In this document: in pieces, positions 40,401 through 54,895 of the stretch
Layout: every line of letters begins with the position of its first letter
Numbering within the stretch: position 1 is the first letter of the stretch
NCBI GenBank assembly: GCA_020284085.1
Contig: JACEVL010000019.1
Coordinates: 2,332,498 to 2,396,497, forward strand
Direction of reading: 5' to 3'
Source of the DNA: Aporrectodea caliginosa
Taxonomy: Eukaryota > Annelida > Clitellata > Crassiclitellata > Lumbricidae
DNA length: 64,000 nt
Notes under the pieces: model-generated
Database searches by the model: none
What the model was told of the DNA's origin: nothing
The model's input: only the letters and a program-made list of their open reading frames with translations
Position numbers and translations under genes: made by a program

Positions 40401-41779
40401 GAAAAAATCAGGTCACCACATTCAGTACAAGAAAGAAATCTACTGCCAGACATGGATGAAACCAAGGCATACAAGTTCTTGAGATAAGTTAAAGCAATAA
40501 CGAGTAGCATTAAGATCTTAAACAGTGTATTTGTGCATCACCAACCGTTGTTGGGCCTGCATTGTAGTATGATTGGACCATAATAGCCTACATCAGTAAG
40601 CAGCATTTTTTTATCTCAGAGAAGAATCAAACCCACATGTTCGGCATTGCAAGACGAGCGCTCAAAGCAATCACCTAAATCATGGAAGACGACAGTTTCA
40701 ATATTGAGCAGACATTCAGAGGAAGATTTAACAATCTCCTACTCCAGGCCAAGTAGTTTTTTTGGAATGGAGCAATTAAGAATCAGATATGGGTATAGTA
40801 ATTACAAACTGAGTTTATTCTAATGAAAGCTATAAGAAAAACGACTACATTATTAGGTTGAAAACACTCAGGTATTAGTGAAACTTGGGAATTCAGAACT
40901 TGTTGAATTTTTAACACAAAAATATTAATTACTAGATGTTTACCCGTCCTAGAACGGTTAAAAAACAATTTGAAAATGTCAAGAGATGCGTTGTCATGCG
41001 ATATGTGATTGAGGAAAGTTCTCTCCCTCTCCATGCCTCTCCATGCCTCTATCCCAGCCTCCCTCCAATCCTCCCCTACCTCCAACCGTCTGTCCATCTC
41101 TCCCTCCCTCCCTCTCTCCCTCCAACCCTGCCTCCCTCTATCCCTCTATCCATTCATGTGTAAGATTTCGGGGTCACCCCTATCGAAGTGGCTGGTACTC
41201 ATCCTCGTATGTGGGCTATGTGCTACAGGAAAGTTGACTGATGACAGACATTTCTCTTCTATTATATTATTAGTAACTGAAAAAAATCTCCAGCTTCTGA
41301 AGGCCAACCCCCAGACTCCAGCAAGGGTACTCCATTTTTACTCTGCTGAATGTCTCTTAGATCCTCTGTTCTCTTAGATCATCCTTCCCCCCCCCAACCT
41401 CGTAATTCTGGCGATGCCATTGGTTGAAGATGGAGACAAATTCTGCCCCTTGTCACTTTCTACCAACCACACTAGATTGTAATTGATGACAGCATGCAAT
41501 TGAGACCTAACAGGAACCCATGCCAGCACACAAACATCTGCCAGGTACCAAAGCGAAAGTCTGTGCAGACACTTGTAAACCATTGAGTGTCTGCCTTTGT
41601 GAGATATCTCCTCTACTGGGACATTGTGTGAAGATTTTTATTATTAGCTGTCACTACTGGAGAACAAGCATGCAGTAACTTATTCTTATTATAGCAGGAC
41701 TGTTCTACTTTAAAACCATTCCAACAGCTCCTACTACCATTAGGGACTTAACTGGACTCTTCAGCTGTTCAGATGTTAA

Positions 41780-41824
<45 letters not shown>

Positions 41825-41974
41825 GTGTGTGTGTGTAGTGTGTGTGTGTGTGTGTGCATGCATGCGTGCATGCATGTGCAGCATGCACAGGATGCCTATC
41901 CAAGTCTTTGTCTAAGGTGCAATTAACTGCTTTTGTTGTTGCTCAATAGGTAATGCACATATGCCAATATATAT

Positions 41975-42028
<54 letters not shown>

Positions 42029-45000
42029 TGTGTGTGTATACGTGTGTAGGTGTGTATATATTATACATATACATATATATACAATTATACATGTATATAG
42101 ATATATAGAATAGATAGATAGATACTGCATGCTGGATTCATAAAATATATAACCAATTAGCCCGTCAGCCCAGGTGTCATCAAGTGCAGGCCAACTGGTA
42201 GTACCAGTAATACAATACACATGCTACTGGTCAAGTAAAATATGTAGCAAAGATAAGTAGACTGTAGAACTAAGCTGCATATTGTGCTCTGAAACAAAAG
42301 CCCATTTAATCTTCTTTGTAAATCATATCCTGATAAATGGGACTACATCTGAGCCAAGTGCACAGGATCTCAAGTAACCCCACATCTGATGTTTAGAAAT
42401 CACAGACGGGATAATTTATAACTCCAGAATTCATAGAACAACAACAGCAACACAATTGAATATACATATAATTATATGTAGGCCTATACATTAGGTCAAA
42501 GGTTATGCGAATAAGCAGGTTGAATGAGCTGTCAGCCATGAACCCCAACCCAAGCTGAATATCAGCGATGAGTTTGAGTCATAGGACATTCAAAGTAGGG
42601 TTTATGGCCAGATGCCCTTCCGGTTGTAAACTTTCCTTGGTCACCCCTACATAAACCAATTGGGAAAATTAATAGAATGATCGCATACCCTCCTAACCTC
42701 TGGGATTTCTAGGGCTGATATCAGCAACAGCTGAACTCCTGGCTACCTTAATGGAAAACAGAGAGTGCAATACAAGTGCTGTAGCATTTCGATCCTTTAT
42801 GACTACTTATTGCTGAGAACCATTAGCGTCCCCAAGGGAGGGGTAAGGGGTGGCAGCTGCCCGTAACCCTGCTCAGGCTGGGTTGGACCCATCACAGCAA
42901 AGCTTCCATGCTGCACCACAGAAATTCGGAGCAAGGGGAAAATCAGGTCACCCCATTCAGCACAGCAAAAAAATCTACTGCCAGGCATGAATGAAGCCAA
43001 GACATACAATTTCTTGAGATAAGTTGGAGCAATAAAGCAATAACGTGTAGCATTAAGGTCTTAAACAGTGTATTTGTGCATCACTAAACAGTGTTGGGCC
43101 TACATCAGTGAGCACTATTTTTGTTATCTCAGAGGAGGATCGAAGCTGCATGTTCCGCTTTACAAGACAAGCACTCAACCCAATCAGTAAAACCATGGAA
43201 GCGGAAAGTTTAAATGTGGAGCAGACAATCTGCCACCTCAGGCCACGTTTGTTTGGAATGGAGCAATTAAGACCCGGACCTGTGCTTAGCAATTACTAAC
43301 CAAAACAATAATACTTATCAAAAAGTGAACAAAGCTTTAACAATTTGAAGTGATTGAATGTAAGAAAATATAAATGCAGTATTCATTCAGTAAGTGCTTG
43401 TAAATTGGGTTAATTTTATTTAAAACCATAAGAAAACAACTATACATTAGGTTGAAAACATTGAAGTATTAGTGACAAATTGCTGTGAGATCACTAAAAT
43501 GCTTAGTAATAGTTCCTGAACCGATTTCCAAAGTCAACAATGGTAATCATAGAGAAAACAACTGAGTGCATTTGCAATGGTTGAAATAATAAAGTTGCTC
43601 ATAGAAAAATTTGGGAAGTCATGACAGTGACTGCGCTATAACCGAATTTGCATTATACCAGACATGCTACAACAAGTCAATGGTGTAGCAGTTGCCTTAA
43701 GGTCATTCTAGCATCCAGAATAACACTGGCCTGAAACTGCATGCCATCCGACTGTCGGACAAATGTCTTCCAATGGCAGATGGTCTGATAATTAAATCAA
43801 ATCAAAACCTTACAAAAACAAATAAGAAGAAGGCCTTAGAGTTTCATTGGGCTGTTGCAACAGAGCAAAACGCAAGACAATCCCCAGGAAATTAAGGCTA
43901 CATTGATTGTTGAATGGCAATGGACTTATAGTAGAAAAGGCGTTGTAAGAAGCCAAGTCTGTCTGTAAGTGATTGAATGAAGGATTGACGATAAACACGG
44001 ATGACACTAAATTTATACACAAGTTTTATGTAAGAACATGTTCAGGACAGCTTGTCATCTGAAGCAAAGTAATGAGCTACTCAGCCAGTTGTGAGATTAC
44101 AGGCATAAAAATGCAGATCATTCAAAGACAATAATTATGTGATTGCACCTGAAAATGCCCTCACAAGGTCGGGAAAAGTTAATTTGTACAAAAGTACCTT
44201 CAGAAGACAACTAGGCATAAAATGGGTCAAATGAGTTCTTCCCTTTTTATCATCCTGTTTGTTTTAGCTACCAAACGGTTAAAGTCCTTATGTAGAGAGG
44301 GTATCACTGTCTAAGTTTCTTCATTTTTAATTTTATTATGATGCACTTCAGACAAACTTAAATTAACATGTTTCCCATGATGCCCCATTTGAAGTTGTGT
44401 GCAATTATTATTATTATATTCGTTTATTGGTCCAAAATCAGATAGACACACCGCTATCAGTTACATTGCATATTAAGACAGTCTGAGAGCTATTGCCAAA
44501 CCAGTCCAGGCAAAGTCATTGGATAGAGCATCAGCAACAAAATGGTGCGACAAAGGGTAAAGAGAGGTTTTACTGTATCTAAAATGTATGACTTCTGACA
44601 AATAACTGTATTTAGTTAGACAGTAACTTACTAAACTTAGATTGCGTTAACGATGAATTTCTATACAGGACACATGTAGGACATAAGTTGTGCATAGATT
44701 ATTATGCAAATGACCAAGTGATGTAAATATTCATCAGTGTTGTTAAAAGTATCGGGCAAATGTACTTAAGTAAAAGTAAAAGTAAATAGGACTTTACTTA
44801 CTTAAGTAAAAGTAAAAAGTACTCGTCAAAAAGTTACTTTCGTAAAAGTAAAAAGTATTCTTTCCAAATAATTATTTTAAGTAAAAAGTAAAAGTACTGA
44901 GTCTTAATTGGACCCAATTTTTTTATTTCCAAGAAGACTAATTTCTCAAAATGCATTCAATCGAGAGCGTTTATTTGTTTATTATTGTTAAACTGGCTAA

Positions 45001-48000
45001 AGAGTCTAACAGCTGCACTTGCACGAAATTGGAGTAGGCCTACTCAATCTATTAAATAGGCCTAGTTCCTTCAAACTAGGCCAGGCTGCAATGCTGTACA
45101 AAATTTTATTGTTTCTCGTAAAGAATTCTGCGGCATCATCTTCATCGTAAACATCTGCAGTCATTTGCATATATGGCCATGGATGTTCGAAATTGTAAAC
45201 GGATAATTGAAAGAGTTTAGGGAAAAATTTAATAAATGTGTAAACAATGTCCACGTTTTCGTAAGACAATTTCACACTATTTTTCAAGCTGCGCAGGAAC
45301 AACCGCCACAAGTCACATGTTTTGGTTGAAGCTTGTCTATTGGTCACAGTTACAAATTGCCAGAGTCTATGAATAGATTTCCAATGGTGCACGTGCTGCG
45401 ATATTAGCTCTTTCAGCCTCTCCCTTTGTTAAAATAATGTTATAGCGCAATTCATAGTAACGAACGAGGTAACGAATATTACGTAAATTGTAACGAAGTA
45501 AAAGTACCGAAAAATGGTTTAAATGCTACTTCGTTACAAGTAAAAGTATTTCCGTTTTGTACTACTTCGTTACAAGTAAAAGTACTGAAACTTTTACTTA
45601 AGTACAGTAACGCGTTACTTTTACTTCGTTACTTTACAACACTGATATTCATATCAACCCATCTCTATGGAGATCTCATTAATGGCAGCTTTGGACGGAT
45701 GCATGTGAATATACACCAATTCACTATACACTGTTATACAGGCATAAACATTCACAGACCTCTTGGCACAGTGACTTGGAATGGGTCATAGTTATGGTAA
45801 ACTGTAGCTCTTGATTTCTCAAAGAAGCCACAAAAGGACCTACATCATTAAAAATTGTACCTTGTTTACTGTTTGTGGTAAAAAAAATTGCATTTTTCAT
45901 CTATTACACAGCAATTCCAGTCCAATCCAGTGCAGCATTAAACCCAGTTTTGATTTGTTCTAACTTCATTAAGGTTTTCTCAGGCATGGTCATGGAACGG
46001 ACAAAAACAATAACAGGTGAACTTGCAGTAACTGTTAGAAGTAGAGGGCTTGAGTGTGTTCAGCTTACTTACTTTGTCCTTACTTTCCTTTTTCCTATCT
46101 GTCATTATGTCATATACTTGCTGTTGAAATTCTCCAACAAATCATTGAAGGCAGTTGTCACACGCTGGCATGTGTATCCATCCAACATTACGATTTATCA
46201 GGCTTAAAACCAGCGGGAAGCATGCATCTCATTAATAAACACCACAAGACGGGCATAAGAAGCTTCATCTAATTGCCTGACTGCTCTATGAGACACTGTC
46301 AGGTCACTAAGACATGATTTTAGCCAAATGGTTGTCATTCATACACGAATTCTGGAAGAGGCTTCCATGCAATCTGTCACATCAGCTTCTTCTGCTTTCT
46401 ATGCATGTTTCTATTCTGCTAGAGGTTTAAGACCATTGTGGCATGGTGGCTGATTGGTTACAGTGGTTGGCCTGTAATGAGCAGAATACGGGGTTGATCC
46501 TCATCCGAGGCGTTTATGTGTGTAGGAAGCTTGAGCAAGTCCTTTACACACAGTTGCTCTGCATTATAATTGCATCTGCCCTGCCGAGGCAAGTGCACTT
46601 CTGAGCTTTGGTCCACCTTTGGAAAAAGGGCGATATCAAATGCAGTTGTATTGTATTGTATTGTCATTCTATTCGACCATGGTCTTGTATGCCAGGAGAA
46701 CCTCTGATAAAGTTTCTTGAAGAGCCTCTGGATAAATAAAAGCACTTACAATTCCAATTCCAAAATAATAATGAAACATTGCAGAACTACTTTAATACTG
46801 AAAGCCCTAGTGCAAAGGGACTGTGAGCCTGACATCTAGGCCAATGGGACTGTCAGTATGTGACACCTAGGTCAATGGCTCTGTCAGTCTGACACCTATG
46901 CCATTTGTCCTGAGTCTGACACCAAGGTCAATGACACTGTCAGCATACAAGTCCTAAGAAGTAATGTTGTGAATTTGTGCAAGATGCTACAATATGCTTA
47001 TTGAATTAGTAAAACATGGCCCAAAGCTTGGCATTGAAGTGTTTCAGCTATTATGGCGTGTTTAGCTCTTAACCTTTTATTACAAACTTCTGTCATAGAC
47101 TGACAGGTTCTGTATGATAAAACAAGGCCTTCAAAACAGTCTAAGAATACCACTAAGAATCCTGAAGATACAGTGAGGTAGTAGGTAGTCCAAATATACA
47201 GTAGAAGAGAATGTGCCTAGAATAAGAAGGAACCAAAACCCAAAACAATTTAGCCACACTGAAGCAAACTGGCTAACCAGTTTCTTTGGCTGATTAGGTT
47301 AAATGCAATGACAAAAATTAAGCAAAACACAGCATTGGGCTTTTTTATCTGATTTACAAGATGGCACAAAATCATTTAAGGATCGATCAACTGAAAGTAG
47401 CTGGTGTTCTACACAGGCATCGTCTGTTTAGGCCCTTAGTGGAATGTTACTGGCTGGATGGAAGTATTTAAAGTTCTTATGAACTGGAATCATCCCACAG
47501 AATCAACAAGAAAGGAAAACGTCAAACACCATTGCTGTCACAAGATGTCCATAAACTCATTCTCTTGGCTCAACAATCAATTTCACACAACTCTACATGG
47601 ACGTGCAGTGAAGGAAAGGATATCGGTTCAAGGAAACTTAACCTCACACCCAAAACAGAAGATATATCAGGGTATATTTACTTTGTGCTAGACAGTTATA
47701 GAAACTTATCAGGTACATTAAATATTCACATTGACCTTCTTCCAGGACTGTTTTCATTTACAACTGATCTTACTATTATATTTACATTTAATGTTAGAAA
47801 TGTGTGCTTTATTTTTTTAACCACATACATATTAAAGAATCAACTGGCACATACACATGCTTTCCATTATGAAAATTTGAAGTAAATATATTGCATAAAT
47901 TAATTTTATGTAAATATCTGGACTGTGCTTCTGAATCGTTGCTTTCGAGTCATCGACTGCTTACGAACTACGGCACTCAAATCTCTATTTATTATTATTA

Positions 48001-51000
48001 TTGTAAGGAATCAGAAATGTTAAGTGATCTGGCAGTTTAACAGGTACAGAAATGCAGGGGAAATCCACAGCCATGCCCCCATTTCCATGGATATTCGATG
48101 AGACTCATATGGGCTCAACCGGGTCCCATATGGACATGCTGACAGGGTTTTGCTCTCCACCACCACCACCACCACCCCCCCATCCACCATTTCCCCTTCA
48201 ACAAACTATGCTAAGTGGCCTAATTTTGCCAATAAGGCCGCCCGCAGATGGCAGGGTATTCCAGTCCACCAGAAATCCAATAAACCAAAAAAGAAACAGA
48301 ACTCGAACAACTTCCTCTGCATCTTATCTTCAGTCATTTTCCCCCAAAGTTGCACAGACAAATACCAATGATAAAATGCTTACAGCTTATGACTGTACTA
48401 CAATGACTTGGCAGGCTAATGGTATATATGTAAGTCAAGGTAGGATCAGGTAAGTAAAGCTAAAAGCACAATGAGTGAATGGCTTCAACAAAGAAGTCCT
48501 CAAATCACCATTAAAATATCTAGAATAATTCAGAAAATTCATTTACCTACCAGTAATTCTCCATTATCCCCAATCACTATTCACTTATATGCTACTCATC
48601 AAACAAGTCTCCTCAGATGAGGTAATAAAGGTAGTTTAAGTACAACTATTATTATAACTGCATAATTCTTCAGCATTAAACACTTCAGGTTTTACTCGTT
48701 AACATACAGAATTGAACTAGCGGTAGTTCAAAATCTTCACCACTGACACACTAATCCCAGTCTATGTACATTTTCACCAGATTCCGACATCTCTTTATTG
48801 AAAGCAGGAGTTAATTTAAGTTAGACAAAATATAGTAGAATCAATCAAGTTTTGATTAGAAAACTAGAAAGGTGTTAATACAGTCTGCTGATGCTCTGAC
48901 AACAGGAAATGGTACGTGTTGCACACACTTCCATGAAAAGCAACTTATCACCCCACAGGTTTTCCACTTCAAATTTTAAAGTCTCACCTCTTCAAGAATT
49001 CCTACCCTAATCCATTCATTTTTCTGCCTTCCAAGCCTTCTCATCCTCAATTAAACCCACCTTAGCAGCTTCTCTGCCTCCTCTCATTTTGGCAACCGAC
49101 TCAAGTCTCCACTGGACATCGCTAGACAATCCCTCTCACACCACACAGCCCTACTGAATAAGCTGGTGCCCTGTGCTTGGCTTTTGAGTGGCACTTAAAA
49201 AATGTTTTAGTGTACAATTATGATTTAAGTACCTCACCAAAGCACTGCCTGCACCAGTCTAAATGATGTTAAAATCATTACGAAGAAAGACTTCATCCAT
49301 AAACAAACATTGCTCAGATATTAAACTAAAAAAGTCAGCTCCTGCCAACACACAAATCCCAACCAACGGATTCCCTTGCCATCGAGAGCTGACAGTAGGA
49401 ACCATGCTCAGTGTACATGGTAAGGCGAGCTGTACCATAAGACATGGTAAAGTAAATGATAATTTGTTTCATCAACAATGTTGTCCTTGGTACTTGTACT
49501 CAAGTACATCTCAAGTACAGTGTTTAAGTACTTGTACACATACAATTACGCACTTTTTCAGCTGTTTGATGGCCACGTGTTGAGCGCTTGTGAGAGGCTC
49601 TTACGTGGCACTTTATAAATGTTTTGTTACATTACATTACACAGTGCATCAGGCTTTACATGTATTATGTATGTATGTATGAGCACTTGTTATAGCCCCC
49701 TTCAAGATTTCTACTCAGAGGCGCTCCTGACTACAGTGCGGACATACCCCTACACTACCGCGCCCCACATGTGTGACAAAAGTTCTTTGAAATACAGACA
49801 TACAGCATATGAACAACTGATCGGCTTTTACAGGCACTCAGATAGGTTACCAGTTAGCATTTAGTCTTTAACTGTTATTATGATTTGGACATTTGGTAGT
49901 TCTAGGCCATTTGGTCACTATAGTATACAGCACAGAACCTTTGGCAAAGTCAAGCATGATCTCAATTAACAACATATTTTAATATTAAAAGCCATGACGA
50001 CTTTGATATCAGAAGACGACTGTTTGGACTTCTCAAAATCCAGCACAACTGTTCTCAACAAACTGTATATTAACCAGCGCTTAGAGCATTGAGTGTGCCA
50101 GCGTCCTGTTGAATGTGTGCCTATTTATGGCAGTTTAATATTAAAATTATAAATTGCAACGACTGACTATGAGCGACAAGTTGCTCACATCGCTAATATT
50201 TCTCAAGAGCAATTCCAAATAAGTGCATGCATCTTACAACATCATCAGCAAAAATACATAATTGATTTATCCTCAATTGTTACAAAAATAAATACCTATT
50301 TAGCTGTAAGTACTTTGCCTAAATACTTTACTTGTACTTATACTTGAGACCAAAGTTCTTCTACTCATGTTTGTACTTGAGGTCAAAGTACTTGCACTTG
50401 AGACCTAGTCTACCTAGATACTTGTACTTGAAACCTATTTATGAGTACTTGAAACATCTCTGTATTTTAAACCTGTGTCAGCAGTATTCCTCAGAGACCT
50501 GGATACAAAGAAGGAATAAGAGGCAGTTGACACATTTAACTAAATACTTTGTCCTAATTTGTCATTCTGTTCTAATCATCTGAGAAGTGTCATTGCTCAA
50601 ACAGAGGGGGTAATTTTATGGCCACTCTTGTAACATCTGTAAATCAACACAAAAATCTATAAATATCAGACATTAACAATTTAAGCATTTCGAAAGCAAA
50701 TGATGAAATACTGAACAGAATGTGATCAAATGGCCGGATTTCTGCCAATTACAGATTAACAGGTAGCCTGGTTTATGCACCACTGAAATCAGAATGGCAG
50801 GATATCCTGATATCTTATAATCAACGCTGTGCTGTTGGTCTTTTCAGTCTCTGCTGATAATTGGATATAATATCTTCTAGTGTTTGCTGGATCCGCCAGC
50901 TACTCATACACTGCCTCACTGTCAGTGGCTGGCAACAACACAAAGAGCAGTCACACAATATCTTCCCCATCCTGCTTTTCCCTTCCAGGCCAGTCATTTC

Positions 51001-54000
51001 CTTCCATTGTCACTACTATTACTCTTAGTAATTCCTTCCTCACTGAGTAGAGTGCAAAATGAGGGGTCAGGGTTCAAATCCTGCCAGGGCTCCTTGCCAA
51101 CTGACTATACCATGTACTGACGGTGGAAGACTAGGCGACAAAGGAAAGGACTGTTCATGTGGAAAATGCAGCTGATCTCAACAGTGTGACATCAGATTGT
51201 TCTGTCCTTGGCCTTCCTTCATGCTCTATGAAGGCAGGATTTCAGGGTTGTGAAATTCTTCTCTGTGACTCTAGTCCAGTATTTTCCAATCCCTGGGGGG
51301 GGGGCTGTTCATTGTAGACCACAGGGCTCACTGGTTGTCTTCCTCTTCCAAAGTTCATGCGGTGTTTCTGAAAAGGCACAGTCTGCATTTCCACAACATG
51401 GCACAGACTGGTACTGTTGCTCTTCTCCTGATTGCTATGTTACTGACATAATCCATGTAGGATCATGTCAGTAACATGTCATGGCCTCTTGATGGGGGTG
51501 TTCCCAGGCTTGGCCATATAGCTTCCTTTATGCAGGATACTTTGCACTGACTCCCCATGATTCAGCAGTGCATTCAGTTTAAGATCCTGACCCCTCTGCA
51601 TAACTGTCTCATCGGCTCTGCTCCATCATACCTTTAGAGACTTCTGCATTTTGGTTTCCTTGGTCCTGTGTTGTGGCCCCCTCACTCGGCTGCCCATAGA
51701 CTCCTGACTGTCTCTTTTATGCATATAACTACAGCTCAGTCCAGAAGCTTTGCTTATGTTGGGCCCACCCGCTGGAATCGCCTTTCTCAAGAGAGCTGCA
51801 TCTATCTCCTCCCCCAGCTTTTAGCTCCTCAGTTTGTCCCTTCCAAAATTTCATTCACGAGCGTCTTAATCTGTATTATTTGACAGCAATTTCACTGGTT
51901 CAGGTCGGGAGCACCACTGATGAGTTTATTCTTGAAGTGGTGCTTTGTAAATTTCGTATAACAATTGCAATTACACAGAATCCATATGATCCTTTTGAGG
52001 CACCACATGCTGTCAAAACTGTCAAGCTTCTTCCTGACAGCCTTTGCAGTCGTCTCAGTCTCACAAGTCAGCTTATTAAGGATGGTAGAGATGTTACTCT
52101 TCAGTTCTTTGTACTGTCCATCTGCTCCTCACTCTTCCATCCTTCTCTTCCTATCCACTCCCTTTGTCCACGTCTGTCTGGCTATCTCCCCCCACCATGT
52201 CTCTGGCAACCACAGTAGCTGTAATATTGACTTGTTGGCTGAAGTAATGAGCCCAGATGCCATCAGGGGCGGCGCTGGGTTTTTAGTTCAGGGGGGGGTC
52301 CACGAAAATGAAATTAACTTGCAAGCTGCGTGGCAGGCGCCCGAGTGCGAGGCACTGCGAGCGCCGAAGGCGCGAAGCTGCCCACGATTAGGGGGTCTGG
52401 GGAAGCGTCGTAAGCTCCCACAGCGGGGTCTCCGCCCCAGCCGCCAACGCTTTTTGGAGTATAATGTTGCCATATGGAGCTCATTTTAGCCACTCTGAAC
52501 TAAACATTTATAGCTTAAAAATGAACTTGATTTGTTAGTTGTTACGTTGACGTGGTCAAAAAATTTGCAAACATGTAATTACTATTTTATCTTAATTAAT
52601 TTGATTTTGTAAACATCCAGTTAAAACATTGAAACAGAAGAAAACATCAAACATCAATATGTGTCGTGACAAGTTTAAAAGATATTTAACTATTGCTTAT
52701 AAGTTTTTGTCTCTCTTATAGTGGCAAGCCTCAACCAGTTCAGTAAGCGTATTTCTATTTAATGATGCCATAAAAATTATTATTGTTATTATTTTCACTA
52801 AGAGTCAACACTGTACACACGGACCAATGACGTACCAATCATAAGCACACAGTGTAGAGAGGTTTAGTAAGTAAGTTAAATATAATTTAAAGAATTTGAG
52901 TAGACCTAATAAATAGTGATGATCATAATATTAATTTAATATATTGGAAAGAGTTACAAAGTCATGACATTAGTTGCAAGGCTGTCAGCGAAACCAGACC
53001 CCCCCCCCCCCAAAAAATCTATTCGGATTTACACGAATTGGAGAAATGGTCTGAACGACAGCTGGGGGGGTCCGGACCCCTGGACCCCCCGGCCAGCGCC
53101 GCCCCTGGATGCCATCTCCTTATGAAATCAGGACGGCTCATTATCATACAGGACGTCGGCTAAAGGCATAGGAAGAATTCTTTACAAAAGCTGGCACTTC
53201 CTCCAGACCAGGCACAGACCATTCGCCTGCCCATACTTCCTCCTTCAACTCCCCCCCACCCTCTTCCTTTCTGCTTAACCCTCTCTACATGGGTAATAAC
53301 AGTCTGCAATATCCTGTCCACTTCTCAAAGTTCCAGTTATGAGCCACTTAATTAATTTACCATAAATCTTCTAACTGTTTCTCTGCCAGTCGAATCCATT
53401 AGACTGAAGAAATAAACACTTATATGGCAAAACCATGTGGACTTGGGCATTTCACAATCACAAACTTCAAAGATTTCTCCTGACTCTTTCTTGTCATAAA
53501 AGTCCCCATGTCTGCTTCTGATAAAGCTTCCTCAATGTAGCCTATTTGCAGTTACAACATGAATTTTCCCTATACAGTTTAAGTTCAGATGTGAAAAGCA
53601 GAGAAATAAATTCTCATGAGAATATTTTGTGTGTGTTGCATACTTATGATTACAAGAAATACGTCAAATGTGATTATCGGTAGAGACCCGATATGAACCA
53701 CTCTAGGAAGATGCTGAAAAATCCATTCTCTGGTTTAAATATGGTTAAATGGTTGTTGAAACCAAGTCCAGCACAATTTTTATACCCATCAGTTAACAAT
53801 AGCTAAATAAGATTGAGCAGAACTTCTTTTTTTATTTAGTTTAATTCTTGTGTATGAAATGGTTGTTTGCTAAACGCATAGGAAGAAATATGAAGAAGCA
53901 CATCGAACGATCTGCCTCTGTAATGCACTTTTTCTTCTATCCCTCAGTATTTTAGTCAGACACCAATATTTTAGACCAATGGGATTGGCCATTGAGGCTC

Positions 54001-54863
54001 AGTCGTCCAGACTCACTTGGCTGAAAGCGATATATGATAGACTTTGAATCCTTGAATTCAGATATCTGCCTTCACTTATAATCGCACAATCACACCACTG
54101 TGCCATTTATCTTGTCATACTTGATAGCATGTCAGAAATCTGATGCCGGCAATCACGACCGTCAGACATTCTAACGATCCAATTTGATGTCTAAATATTC
54201 CAAATTTCAACATTCCATGTTTAGATATTAGATCTTTGAATGTATAAAACATCCCTAACACATTGAAATACCTAAGCAAATTTTCCAATTTCTCCTCCTG
54301 CTGTTTAGAAAGCTCCAAACAACTACAGAAACATTTTGTGAGAATTTTTCACCGAAAAACATTGCAGACGTCCTCTGAGGAAAGCCAATCCAGAAATATA
54401 GTTACAGACAAGATATGTCCAACAATCCAAATATCCCTTCACTGATCTCTTAGTAGGAAGCCACTGGTAAACAAGTACCTTTATTTTCATACAAGAAAGT
54501 AAACTTCACATAATAATAAAATACAGCCCGTAAAAACAAAGTTTTTTACTATATCCATCTACTATCCTATAATGCGTCTTATGAAGCAGTTACCTCTACA
54601 AATATATAGTCCGCGTTCATTTTACGACTGCGGCCAATCACAACGCTGGCCAATCACAACGCTCCGTATCGGAAAAGGGGATTCCCAGATTCGAAAAGTT
54701 TAGTCCCCGATTCTATAAGCTAGCCTTTTTGGGGAGCTGAAATTTTGATAGAATGAAGTGTGTGCGAGGGCGAAGTCTATATGCCAAGTTTCACGACGAT
54801 TGAATGATTGTAAGTGATCGAACTAGTCGTTGCAAGATTTGACTTTTTAGCCTGTGGCTCAAT

Positions 54864-54895
<32 letters not shown>

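Noticed and set aside
48052..48453. Proline-rich 133-codon frame
   Set aside because: The Pro run comes from a (CCA)n tract; no splice context or family similarity is visible.
51965..52489. 174-codon + open frame as a gene
   Set aside because: It runs from LINE tail sequence across the boundary and target duplication of the hAT element at 52264, so it cannot be a conserved gene.
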